Positions 44,042 to 52,269 of a stretch of 64,000 nucleotides of DNA are shown in pieces (position 1 is the first letter of the stretch; each line of letters opens with the position of its first letter). A program made the position numbers and the translations under genes. This DNA comes from Flavobacteriaceae bacterium CP2B (GTDB lineage Bacteria > Bacteroidota > Bacteroidia > Flavobacteriales > Flavobacteriaceae): assembly GCA_001683825.1 (NCBI GenBank), contig LXTR01000038.1:1-64000 (forward strand). Reading direction: 5' to 3'. A model generated the notes under the pieces. It did not search any database and had not been told where the DNA came from. It was given only the letters and a program-made list of their open reading frames with translations.

Positions 44042-45382
44042 ATGAAGAAACTGGAATTGCATTGGCAAATCCTGATCGGGATGGTGCTGGGGATCGTTTT
44101 TGGATTCGTCATGACCTACCCCGCCTGGGGAAGCCAATTTGTTCAGGACTGGATCAACCCCTTTGGTAGCATTTTCGTTAAATTGTTGAAGCTTATCGCC
44201 ATTCCACTGATCCTGGCTTCGCTGATCAAAGGGATTTCGGACCTTAAGGATATTTCCCAGTTTCGCAATATCGGCCTTCGCACCATCGCCATCTATATCT
44301 CCACCACGGTGGTGGCCATTTCCATAGGCCTGCTTTTGGTGAATGTCATGAAACCCGGGGATGGGATCTCGGAAGACACGATTACCAAACTCACAGATAC
44401 CTATGCCTCGAATACGGAGGTAACTTCCAAACTGGAGGAAGCGTCACGGCAAAAGGAAGGGGGGCCATTGCAATTCCTGGAAGATATGGTGCCCGATAAT
44501 GCTTTTGGGGCCCTCAGCGATAATAGCCTGATGTTGCAGGTGATCTTTTTTACCATTTTCCTCGGCATCTCCATGCTGTTGATCGGCGAGGAGCGGGCCA
44601 GTCCCCTAAAAAGCTTTTTTGACTCCCTGAACGATGTCGTTTTGAAAATGGTAGACCTTATCATGCTCACCGCCCCTGTGGCGGTGTTCGCGCTGCTGGC
44701 GAACGTGGTCGTCACCTCCGGTGACCCGGACCTCCTCCTGGCACTGTTGAAATATTCCGGGGTCGTCCTGCTGGGCCTTGCGCTGATGATCACGTTCTAC
44801 AGCCTGGTTGTGGGCCTTTTCACACGCTATAACCCCTGGACCTTTCTGAGCCGGATAAGCCCGGCCCAGTTGCTGGCCTTTTCCACCAGTTCCAGTGCGG
44901 CAACCCTGCCGGTGACCATGGAACGGGTTGAGGAGCACATAGGGGTCAATAAAGACATCTCTAGCTTTGTCCTTCCGGTGGGGGCGACCATCAACATGGA
45001 TGGTACCAGCCTTTACCAGGGAGTGGCGGCGGTCTTTATTTCACAGGCCCTGGGTTTCGATCTGACCTTTGCAGACCAACTGACCATCGTGCTTACCGCT
45101 TTGTTGGCCTCCATTGGTTCTGCGGCCGTACCCGGTGCGGGGATGGTGATGCTGGTTATCGTGCTCGAGGCCATTGGGTTCCCGGCGGATAAGCTCGCTA
45201 TTGGCCTTGCCCTGATCTTTGCGGTCGACCGCCCCCTGGATATGTGCCGTACCGTGGTGAATGTCACCGGGGACGCGACCGTTTCCATGATGGTTTCCAA
45301 ATCCCTGGGCCGTACATTGGTGCCCAGGGTGAAAGAGTGGGACGACCACCTGGACGAGGTGATCCATAAAAAAAAGAAATAG
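44042..45382 (+). CDS. Dicarboxylate/amino acid:cation symporter (DAACS, GltP-type)
   Basis: The 446-residue secondary transporter of the glutamate/aspartate:Na+/H+ symporter family has eight membrane helices and two re-entrant hairpins. Visible signatures are STSSSAATLPVTM (HP1), GATINMDGTSLYQG (TM7), GSAAVPGAGMVM (HP2) and the substrate-contacting DMCRTVVNVTGD (TM8). It also has the typical KLLKLIAIPLILASLIKGI early helix. It is expected to import acidic amino acids or C4-dicarboxylates. It sits 65 bp after aroC, with a TATCTTC variant -7 box near 44009, and has no obvious functional link to aroC. Confidence 0.93.
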   Translation: MKKLELHWQILIGMVLGIVFGFVMTYPAWGSQFVQDWINPFGSIFVKLLKLIAIPLILASLIKGISDLKDISQFRNIGLRTIAIYISTTVVAISIGLLLVNVMKPGDGISEDTITKLTDTYASNTEVTSKLEEASRQKEGGPLQFLEDMVPDNAFGALSDNSLMLQVIFFTIFLGISMLLIGEERASPLKSFFDSLNDVVLKMVDLIMLTAPVAVFALLANVVVTSGDPDLLLALLKYSGVVLLGLALMITFYSLVVGLFTRYNPWTFLSRISPAQLLAFSTSSSAATLPVTMERVEEHIGVNKDISSFVLPVGATINMDGTSLYQGVAAVFISQALGFDLTFADQLTIVLTALLASIGSAAVPGAGMVMLVIVLEAIGFPADKLAIGLALIFAVDRPLDMCRTVVNVTGDATVSMMVSKSLGRTLVPRVKEWDDHLDEVIHKKKK

Positions 45383-45399
45383 GCCTTTTCCGGAAGGCC
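45382..45399. terminator. Possible hairpin between convergent genes
   Basis: GGCCTT/AAGGCC with a six-base loop lies between the symporter and DCC genes. There is no strong T tract, so terminator function is uncertain. Confidence 0.35.
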
Positions 45400-45414
45400 C
45401 GGTTATAAAGGCCG

Positions 45415-45825
45415 CTACAAAAATTTCGATTGCAATTCCGGCGTCGGTATCATGCAGGCGTCCTTCTTTCCAAACCACTTATAGCGGTTACGGGCGATCC
45501 AACGGTAGATGGGATCCCTGAGCGAAGGGGGGATCCATTGCAACAGGCCGAGCAACTTCCATAAACCCCCAAATTCCTTGCCTATGAGGATGGCTGCTTC
45601 CGATTCTATATAATAGGCCACCCCCGGTTCTATGAGGACGATGGAGTCTACCCTGGAAGCGTCAATATGGCGTTCGCGCACAAGTTTAAGGCCTATGTCG
45701 CTTTGCAGGGGGGCAAAACAAAAGCGGTTTTTTCTATCATGTGCAATAACAAACTGCACGGCGCTGTTGCAGAGGTTGCAGACGCCATCAAATAGGATGA
45801 TCAATTTGTTTTCCGGGATGTCCAA
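45415..45825 (-). CDS. Thiol-disulfide oxidoreductase DCC family protein
   Basis: The product of about 136 residues has the DxxCxxC motif in LFDGVCNLCN, then FAPLQSDIG and PIYRWIARNRYKWFG, the DUF393/DCC pattern. Family members are predicted thiol-disulfide oxidoreductases. A perfect -7 box (45845-45852) lies inside the longer frame that could start at 45867 or 45858. I therefore prefer the TTG at 45825, which gives MDIPENKLIILFDGVC, the expected family N-terminus. The start is moderately supported; the identification is good. Confidence 0.85.
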   Translation of the reverse strand: MDIPENKLIILFDGVCNLCNSAVQFVIAHDRKNRFCFAPLQSDIGLKLVRERHIDASRVDSIVLIEPGVAYYIESEAAILIGKEFGGLWKLLGLLQWIPPSLRDPIYRWIARNRYKWFGKKDACMIPTPELQSKFL

Positions 45826-45844
45826 CGGCTTGGGGTTTACCGGA

Positions 45845-45852
45845 CAAAAATA
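45845..45852 (-). promoter_or_regulatory. -7 promoter box for the DCC gene
   Basis: TATTTTTG on the minus strand, an exact TAnnTTTG match 20 bp before the TTG at 45825. Confidence 0.4.
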
Positions 45853-46198
45853 GGGCATTGGCCGCAATCAAAGCGCATACTGATGTAAATACTTGCTGCG
45901 CCTGTCACCTTTCTGCCCAGGGGGTGGTCAGGGTCATGGCGTGGGGCTTGCATGGCCGTAACAAAAAGCAGGGAATGAGCATGTTGCGTTGGGGGGGGCA
46001 AAAAAGGACTGCCTATTGCAATTTTCAAGCAGGCTGCGGACCAGGTTGCGGGGCAGGCCCCGGGTTTGTTTGTGGACCCAAGTCCAGCAGGGTAATGGAA
46101 CGGGCTTTTATGCCAAACAACCGTCCTGATAAAGCCGATCGCTGTTCCGATATCCATTCCGGTGAGGAGCGATTGCTTCAGCCTGCGATCATCCCGTA
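45853..46198. other. Intergenic stretch, no gene supported
   Basis: About 350 bp lie between the mutS2 stop and the DCC promoter. It contains an eight-G run (45991-45998) and several short open frames on both strands, whose translations show no recognisable domain. It may be a decayed gene. I see no tRNA-like fold or strong terminator. Confidence 0.5.
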
Positions 46199-48370
46199 CT
46201 ATTTCCTTTTTTCCACCAGTTCCAACTGGTCTACGCTCACGTTGGTGGTAAACTGCCCGTAGTTGACCACTGCTTTATTCTTTTCCATGCTGTCAATGCT
46301 GCCCACGGCTTTTCCGTCCTGCAGCCGCACCCGGTCTCCCACCCGGAAGACGGGACGGGGTTTCCCGGCCTCTTTCCCGGCCTCTTTCCCCTTTTCAACC
46401 GCTTTCTTCCTGCGAATGGTCGCCACCTTTTCCTGCACTTCCTGCTCGACCTTTACTTTCTTCTCCCGCTTTGCCCGGGATTGTTTGGCCGACTGCTTTT
46501 TGCGTTTGCTGTTCTCGGTTTCCACAATCCGCAGGAGTTCGGATACCAGCGGGCGTTTCTTTTTGTCCTGGAAATAACGTTCGGCTGCGGTATTGACCTT
46601 ATTCCCCAGGTAAATCATCCGCTGGTTAAAGTCGTACAACTCCTGGTAGTCTTCCAGTTTGGTTTTGATCCTGGCGTTTAATTCTTCCAATCGTTTCGCC
46701 TCATCCCTTGCCTTGACCTCCTCTTCCTGCAGCCTGGAGCCGGTTTTAGCCATTTTGCTGCGTTCTTTCTGCAACTTGGCTATGGTGGCATCAAAACGCA
46801 CTTTGCCCCGCTCTATCTTCTTCTTAGCCCTGTTGATGAGGCTGTAAGGGATGCCGTTCTTCTGGGCCACTTCAAAAGTAAAGGAACTGCCGGCCTGCCC
46901 CAGTACCAATTGGTAGGTAGGTTCCAGGGAACGCGAGTCAAATAGCATGTTGGCATTGGCCATGCAGGGAAGTTCATTGGCCAGGAGTTTAAGGTTGGAG
47001 TAGTGGGTGGTTATGACCCCGTAGGCCTCCCTTTCGTAAAATACTTCCAGGCAGGCTTCGGCCAGGGCCCCACCCAGTTCCGGGTCGCTCCCGGTCCCGA
47101 ATTCATCGATAAGGAACAGGGTATGGTCATTGCACTCCTTCAGGAAGCGGTTCATGTTTTTAAGGCGATAGCTGTAGGTACTCAGGTGGTTTTCAATAGA
47201 CTGGTTGTCTCCAATATCTGTAAGCACCTTCTCAAAAAGGCAGAGGGAACTCCGTTCGTGTACCGGGATCAACAGCCCGCTCTGCAACATCAATTGCAGC
47301 AGCCCGATGGTCTTCAGGGTGATACTCTTTCCCCCGGCGTTAGGGCCGGAGATGACGATGATACGGTTTTCGGGATGCAGCCGGACGGTTTGTGGCCAGG
47401 TGGTTTCGCCCTTCCGCTTGTAGGAAAGGTAGAGGAGCGGGTGATAGGCATCCCGCAAATACAACTGGCGGTCTTCATTAATGCCGGGCATCAGGGCGTC
47501 CATTTCCCGTGCGTAGAGCGCCTTGGCGGCAGTGACATCGGTACGGGCCAAATAGGCCTGGTAGTCGTTTAACTGTCTGGCATACGGCCGGATGTCTGCA
47601 GTGAGCTTTTTCAGGATGCGTTGTATTTCTTCCCGTTCCTCAAATTCCAGGTTGTTCAGCTCCCGGCTGTACGCCAGGGAAGCTTCGGGTTCTATATAGA
47701 CGATGCTGCCTGTTTTTGAACTGCCCATCACGCCGCCCCGAACCTTTTTGCGGTACATGGCCTTCACGGCCAGGACACGCCGGTTGTCCACCACAGATTC
47801 CCGGATATCGTCCAGGTAGTCTGAGGCCTGATAGGAACTGAGCGCAGCGGCAAAGCTTTGGTTGATGCGTGCGCGTACCTTCAGCATGTCTTTTCGGATC
47901 TGTTTCAAGGCGTCAGACGCGTCGTCCCGGATTTCCCCAAAACGGTCGATGACCCCGTGTACCAGCCCCGGAATTTCTTTGTTCTCCTGGATTTCCCCGG
48001 ATTGCGCTGCCAGCAGCGGGTAGTATTCCCTGAATTTCGCAAAAAACCGTTTATGGGTGGATATGGTCTCGCATATCGACGCGATTCGTCTGAACCCCGC
48101 AATTTCCAGGGTAGTGTTCTCAATTTTCAGCAGCCTTAGTTCTCCCTGGATGGAGTCAAAACCGTGGTTGGGGATGCGGTTGTCCGTGGTGAAGGAGGAA
48201 AGGTACTCCGAGGTTTGCCCCAGGCTGGTCATGAGCACCTCCTTCCCGGGTATGGGGGTGAGGGCCAGCGCTTGCTCCCTGCCCATCTCCGTTTGGCAAT
48301 GGGAGGCGAGTTGTTCCAGCACCGTGATAAACTCAAGGTCCTGCAGGGTTTTTGGAGGGATGTTGTCCAT
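46199..48370 (-). CDS. mutS2: MutS2-family ATPase lacking the Smr domain
   Basis: The 723-residue protein has the MutS2 core: lever/clamp helices, VRGGVMGSSKTGSIVYIEPEA-like segment in two parts, Walker A SGPNAGGKSITLKT, LIDEFGTGSDP (Walker B) and the TTHYSNLK H-motif. A long coiled-coil (about residues 510-620) and a Lys/Glu-rich low-complexity tail (KGKEAGKEAGKP) follow. The chain ends in a KOW-like segment (FRVGDRVRLQDGKAVGSI). No Smr nuclease domain follows, unlike the ~780-residue Bacillus form. MutS2 acts in recombination control or rescue of collided ribosomes. Its promoter overlaps that of ung. Confidence 0.92.
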   Translation of the reverse strand: MDNIPPKTLQDLEFITVLEQLASHCQTEMGREQALALTPIPGKEVLMTSLGQTSEYLSSFTTDNRIPNHGFDSIQGELRLLKIENTTLEIAGFRRIASICETISTHKRFFAKFREYYPLLAAQSGEIQENKEIPGLVHGVIDRFGEIRDDASDALKQIRKDMLKVRARINQSFAAALSSYQASDYLDDIRESVVDNRRVLAVKAMYRKKVRGGVMGSSKTGSIVYIEPEASLAYSRELNNLEFEEREEIQRILKKLTADIRPYARQLNDYQAYLARTDVTAAKALYAREMDALMPGINEDRQLYLRDAYHPLLYLSYKRKGETTWPQTVRLHPENRIIVISGPNAGGKSITLKTIGLLQLMLQSGLLIPVHERSSLCLFEKVLTDIGDNQSIENHLSTYSYRLKNMNRFLKECNDHTLFLIDEFGTGSDPELGGALAEACLEVFYEREAYGVITTHYSNLKLLANELPCMANANMLFDSRSLEPTYQLVLGQAGSSFTFEVAQKNGIPYSLINRAKKKIERGKVRFDATIAKLQKERSKMAKTGSRLQEEEVKARDEAKRLEELNARIKTKLEDYQELYDFNQRMIYLGNKVNTAAERYFQDKKKRPLVSELLRIVETENSKRKKQSAKQSRAKREKKVKVEQEVQEKVATIRRKKAVEKGKEAGKEAGKPRPVFRVGDRVRLQDGKAVGSIDSMEKNKAVVNYGQFTTNVSVDQLELVEKRK

Positions 48371-48385
48371 CGCTTTTTAAAGGCC

Positions 48386-48407
48386 TATTTTTAGCGCTAC
48401 AAAAATA
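48386..48407. promoter_or_regulatory. Overlapping face-to-face promoters of mutS2 and ung
   Basis: TATTTTTA (48386-48393, plus, one mismatch to TAnnTTTG) serves ung. TATTTTTG on the minus strand (48400-48407, exact) serves mutS2. The region is almost palindromic. The two polymerases would face each other, with each -33 region in or near the other gene's 5' end. Confidence 0.5.
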
Positions 48408-48417
48408 GCCCTTTCCC

Positions 48418-49083
48418 ATGAATGTCACTATAGAGCCCGGTTGGAAATCCTGCCTGGAGCAGGAATTCCAGAAACCCTATTTTAAGGAACTGGCCGAATT
48501 TGTCCGGCAGGAGTACCAACAATACACCTGCTATCCGAAGGGGTCCGAAATTTTTGCGGCCTTTGAGCACGCGAGCTTCGACAAGACCAAGGTGGTCATC
48601 ATCGGGCAGGATCCCTATCACGGATCCGGGCAGGCCAATGGGCTGTGTTTTTCTGTCCGTGACGGGCTGGCACACCCGCCTTCGCTGGTGAATATCTTTA
48701 AGGAGATCGGGCAGGACCTGGGAAAACCCTACCCCAGGAGCGGCAACCTGGAACACTGGGCAGCCCAGGGGGTGTTGTTGCTCAATGCCACCCTTACGGT
48801 GCGCGCCCAACAGGCCGGCAGCCATCAAAACAAGGGCTGGGAAACATTTACAGACGCGGTCATACGCAAACTGGACAAAGAGAAGGAAGGTTTGGTGTTT
48901 TTGTTGTGGGGCGGGTACGCCAGGAAAAAAGTGCGCCTGATTGATGCGGACCGGCACCATATCCTTACCGCTGGCCACCCGTCGCCCCTGAGTGCCAACC
49001 GGGGCCTTTGGTTCGGGAACCGCCATTTTAGCAAGGCCAATGAGATCCTCAGGAAACAGGGGAAATCCCCTATCAGTTGGTAG
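48418..49083 (+). CDS. ung: Uracil-DNA glycosylase (family 1)
   Basis: Ung removes uracil from DNA to start base-excision repair. The 221-residue product has the water-activating motif GQDPYHG (D65), LLLNATLTV and the DNA-intercalation loop HPSPLS with catalytic H187, matching E. coli Ung positions almost exactly. It is divergent from mutS2 with overlapping promoters, and its 3' end overlaps the convergent NMT1-like gene by 11 bp. Confidence 0.96.
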   Translation: MNVTIEPGWKSCLEQEFQKPYFKELAEFVRQEYQQYTCYPKGSEIFAAFEHASFDKTKVVIIGQDPYHGSGQANGLCFSVRDGLAHPPSLVNIFKEIGQDLGKPYPRSGNLEHWAAQGVLLLNATLTVRAQQAGSHQNKGWETFTDAVIRKLDKEKEGLVFLLWGGYARKKVRLIDADRHHILTAGHPSPLSANRGLWFGNRHFSKANEILRKQGKSPISW

Positions 49084-49951
49084 GCCCGCCAGACGGGGTG
49101 CCGGGGTTGGCCAAAAGGGATGTGGCCGGCTTCTTATCCGAAATTAACTTTAAATCAAGCAGGCTATCTATCACATGTTCAATGACTTCATTAGGTATTT
49201 GACATTGACTCCACCGGGTCTTGTCCAGCCATTGGCGGATATCTGTGACTTCCTGTTTGTAACGATGCGCCAGGGTACGATCTATGCTGGGGATCTCCCT
49301 GAAATCTTTGGTGTACAAGTTGATTACCTCCAGGATATGCCGCACCAGGGCTGGGGTTTGGCTGGTAAATTCTTCCTGGGCTGCCACCACAAAACAGGGC
49401 CAGGGGGTAGGAAAGTCGCCCAGACGCCTGAAGACGCCCTTGTCAACCAGGGGTTTGGTGGTGAAATGTTCCCAGAGGAAGTAATCTGCCGTTCCGTTGC
49501 TGAGGGCGTTAACGCCCCCGTCCAGGTTATTTACGATTTCGAAGGCAAGGGTGTTGGGGTCCCAGCCCAGTTCCCGGGCGTGCAGGTAGGCCATTAAATG
49601 GCTTCCGGAACCCAGGCGGCTAACGGCTGCCTTCTTGCCCCTGAGGTCTTCCGGGTGCTGGTATGCCGATGCGGCCCCTACGTGGATCCCCCATAATAAG
49701 GGACTATCTATATATCCCTGGACAATGCGAACAGCATTGCCCTCTGCAATACTCTTTACAATGCCTTCGGTAAGGATGATGGCAAGATCGGTTTCGTCCT
49801 TCCGCAGCATTTCGCACATCCTGCCGGTACCCTCTGGTACTTCGGTCCATTCCAGCTGTATGCCGCGATTTTCAAACGCGCCTTCTTCCATGGCCATATG
49901 CCAGGGAAAGTTAAAATGTTCGGGGACTCCTGCGATTCTGACAGTTTTCAA
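49073..49951 (-). CDS. Cytosolic periplasmic-binding-protein-fold protein (NMT1/Ca3427-like)
   Basis: The 292-residue type II periplasmic-binding-fold protein starts KTVRIAGVPEHFNFPWHMAM and has TDLAIILTEGIVKSI, GSGSHLMAYLHA and ADYFLWEHFTT, as in NMT1/THI5-like proteins. The closest family I recall is the Ca3427-like group. There is no signal peptide and no ABC permease or ATPase nearby, so it is probably not a transport component. The start is TTG at 49951, overlapping the TGA stop of the nucleoside phosphorylase gene (TTGA). It is the third gene of a DUF1835-phosphorylase-binding-protein operon. Ligand unknown; the phosphorylase link hints at a nucleoside- or pyrimidine-like molecule (inference). 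Confidence 0.8.
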   Translation of the reverse strand: MKTVRIAGVPEHFNFPWHMAMEEGAFENRGIQLEWTEVPEGTGRMCEMLRKDETDLAIILTEGIVKSIAEGNAVRIVQGYIDSPLLWGIHVGAASAYQHPEDLRGKKAAVSRLGSGSHLMAYLHARELGWDPNTLAFEIVNNLDGGVNALSNGTADYFLWEHFTTKPLVDKGVFRRLGDFPTPWPCFVVAAQEEFTSQTPALVRHILEVINLYTKDFREIPSIDRTLAHRYKQEVTDIRQWLDKTRWSQCQIPNEVIEHVIDSLLDLKLISDKKPATSLLANPGTPSGGPTN

Positions 49952-50817
49952 GGCTGGGTTAGTTTTTCCAGGGTGTACTCAATAAGGGATTTCACGGCTT
50001 TTCCCGGGGAAGGCGAAAACCGCCCCGTAATGCGGTTCGCCACGATGCAATTCAGGGAGACCGCCCGGTGGCCAAGGAGCCTGGAAAGTGCGTACAGGGC
50101 CGAAGTCTCCATCTCCATATTGGTAATTTTAAACCCCCGGTAGTTAAATGCCGCCATCTGGTCGAGGATGCCGGCAGTTGCGGGCTCAAGGCGCAACCTG
50201 CGGCCCTGGGGCCCATAGAAGCCCACATTGGTGGCGGTAAAGCCTTTGAACACCTTTTCAGCATCGAGCCGCGCCATAAGGGAGCTATCTGCCTTTTCAA
50301 TATAGGGGGCAGATTTTGGGGGTGTCCACCCCATGTGCGCCACAAATGCCTCCTGAATGTCCGGGTGTTCCGCGGGGCTTTTGTAAAAATGCAACAGGGA
50401 ATCGAGCCCCAGGGCGTATTCGCTTAAGAGGAAAGCATCCAAAGGGATCTCCGGCTGCAGGGCACCGGAAGTACCCACACGCACAAAACTCAGCTGTCGC
50501 AACTGGGGCCTGACAGCCTTGGTTTCGGGATCGATATTGGCCAGGGCGTCCAGTTCGTTCATGACGATATCGACATTATCCGTCCCGATCCCTGTAGAAA
50601 TAACGGTTATCCGCTGCCCGTTCAGCGTGCCGGTATGGGTGATGAATTCGCGCTTGCCTTTGCGGACCTCGATATGGTCAAAATAGCGGGATACCATTGC
50701 TACGCGATCGGGATCTCCAACGGTGATCACCGTATCCGCAAGGTCTTCGGGATGCAGGTTCAGGTGGTAAATGCTCTGATCCGGATTCAGGATCAATTCG
50801 GAAGCCGAAAACCCCAT
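49948..50817 (-). CDS. Nucleoside phosphorylase (PNP/UDP family, uridine phosphorylase-like)
   Basis: The 289-residue enzyme has VITVGDPDRV (phosphate-binding GDPxR), STGIGTDNVDIVMNEL, VRVGTSGALQPEI and the substrate-binding glutamates in ITNMEMETSALYAL, the trimeric/hexameric PNP_UDP_1 pattern. It should cleave nucleosides with phosphate to a base and ribose-1-phosphate. Which base is used is not clear. It begins 1 bp after the DUF1835 gene stop and overlaps the NMT1-like gene start, so all three are cotranscribed. Confidence 0.9.
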   Translation of the reverse strand: MGFSASELILNPDQSIYHLNLHPEDLADTVITVGDPDRVAMVSRYFDHIEVRKGKREFITHTGTLNGQRITVISTGIGTDNVDIVMNELDALANIDPETKAVRPQLRQLSFVRVGTSGALQPEIPLDAFLLSEYALGLDSLLHFYKSPAEHPDIQEAFVAHMGWTPPKSAPYIEKADSSLMARLDAEKVFKGFTATNVGFYGPQGRRLRLEPATAGILDQMAAFNYRGFKITNMEMETSALYALSRLLGHRAVSLNCIVANRITGRFSPSPGKAVKSLIEYTLEKLTQP

Positions 50818-50818
50818 A

Positions 50819-51751
50819 CTACAGTTTGAGGATTCTTCCCGATTCGTCGTTGTATAGGAAGTTGTACTTCAACGCACCTCCCAGATACGCCTCATTATCA
50901 CGCAGGTATGAATAGTAGTTGGTCTTTCCATCCAGGATTTCCCTGCCCTTTTTACTCAGGCGGACCGGGTTAAAGGAAGAAAACAGTGGCTTGAGGCTCG
51001 TCAGGATCCGTTCGTACTGGGTGTCGCCAAAACCGTATCTCCCCTGGTTGGTGAGGATACTGCTCATCAAGGCTTTTTTGGTTTTTGGCTTTTCGGTAAA
51101 AGAAAGTTCCAAAATCCTGTTTTCCAGTTCGTTCAACCCGTTTTTTATACTGGGGAAACGCTTCAGGTGTGCCTGCAGTGCCTCAGAGAGGTAATCAAAA
51201 TGGTAGTTTTCAAAATCGGACAGGTTTTCCAGCCTGATGGGGTTGTCGCTGCAGTAAAGCTGCCAGACATAATCAGCGTATTCGATATCGTCCTGGGATA
51301 AAACAACCCGCTTTTCGTATAAACGCAGCAGCTGTTCATCGCTTAATTCGCTCAGGCCGTACAATTTGTCGGTTTCATCTTCATTTCCGCTGCAGACCAA
51401 TGAAATTTCGGCATGTCTGCGGTGTGTTTTCAGCCAGCTGATCACGGCCAACATGTTTATTTGGCAGAAAAGGTCGTACTCAAACCAGAGGATGATCTGG
51501 TCCTGCTGCTTGTGGTTGCAAAGGTTGCGGTATTCTTTCAGGGTTTTCTCTACAAACCAGGATTTACTGACATTGTAGTTCTTGTGGAGGAATTCGAAGC
51601 GGGTTTTCCAGAAAGATTCGCTCCCCACGTTGGTCTCTGTTTTCCCTTCGCACAGCATCTCCCTCCAGGTGATGATATCACCCTTTAAATTCAAGCCTTG
51701 TAGTCGCTGGGTAAAGCTATCCCCGTTGGTAATGTGCAATTGGGATCTCAT
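50819..51751 (-). CDS. DUF1835 domain-containing protein
   Basis: The 310-residue protein starts SQLHITNGDSFTQRLQ, the LHI-xxGDS start of DUF1835. It continues with IILWFEYDLFCQINMLAVI (residues 86-104), as in that family, and a C-terminal winged-helix-like region (TKKALMSSILTNQGRYGFGDTQ). No enzymatic activity is established for the family. It is the first gene of the operon with the nucleoside phosphorylase and NMT1-like genes. A near-match -7 box (TACCTTTA, 51779-51786, minus) lies 28 bp upstream. Confidence 0.85.
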   Translation of the reverse strand: MRSQLHITNGDSFTQRLQGLNLKGDIITWREMLCEGKTETNVGSESFWKTRFEFLHKNYNVSKSWFVEKTLKEYRNLCNHKQQDQIILWFEYDLFCQINMLAVISWLKTHRRHAEISLVCSGNEDETDKLYGLSELSDEQLLRLYEKRVVLSQDDIEYADYVWQLYCSDNPIRLENLSDFENYHFDYLSEALQAHLKRFPSIKNGLNELENRILELSFTEKPKTKKALMSSILTNQGRYGFGDTQYERILTSLKPLFSSFNPVRLSKKGREILDGKTNYYSYLRDNEAYLGGALKYNFLYNDESGRILKL

Positions 51752-51824
51752 TTTCAGTCTCGTTTAGTTTATAACCCCTAAAGGTAACATTTAATCGAAA
51801 AATACAAAAGATAAATTTTACATT

Positions 51825-52151
51825 TTAGCCACCTACCCGTTTGGTTTTGAAGCCCTTTTCCCGTAGTAGTTCCATGATCCGGTCACGGTAATCGCCCTGG
51901 ATGATTATGGTGTCATTTTTATAGGATCCTCCTACTCCGAGTACCGTTTTCAATTCTTTGGTCAGGGCCTTGAAATCTGCATCTGCTCCCGTATAGCCCT
52001 CGAGGATCGTATGGGGTTTCCCCCTCCTTTTTTCATACTTGCAAATTATGGGGTCGTCCTGCATCCAGATGCCCGGATCTCCAGGTGATGCCTCTTCTTC
52101 GGGGGGCTCATGTTCCGGGAATAGGTTTTTGAGTTGGTCTTTTAAGTCCAT
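51825..52151 (-). CDS. SUI1/YciH-type translation factor
   Basis: The 108-residue eIF1/SUI1-fold protein has an acidic N-terminus. The conserved core contains KYEKRRGKPHTILEGY, LTKELKTVLGVGGSYKND and IIIQGDYRDRIMELLREKG. YciH-type bacterial homologues bind the small ribosomal subunit and can raise initiation fidelity, although they are not essential. It lies between the DUF1835 operon and the 2OG-oxygenase gene, all on the minus strand, with gaps of about 75 and 118 bp. Confidence 0.92.
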   Translation of the reverse strand: MDLKDQLKNLFPEHEPPEEEASPGDPGIWMQDDPIICKYEKRRGKPHTILEGYTGADADFKALTKELKTVLGVGGSYKNDTIIIQGDYRDRIMELLREKGFKTKRVGG

Positions 52152-52269
52152 GGTCCTTGTAATTTAAAAGAACAGTCCCTGCCCCTCGGGCAGGACGGCT
52201 GTAATTATAACGGTGATACTATATGGTCTTAATGGCATTGGTGGAATTAAGGCCGTTGGGGTAAGGCGG

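Noticed and set aside
45837-46262. Short open frames on both strands in the mutS2-DCC gap
   Set aside because: One runs into the 3' end of mutS2, the other overlaps the DCC gene; neither shows a family motif or a promoter.
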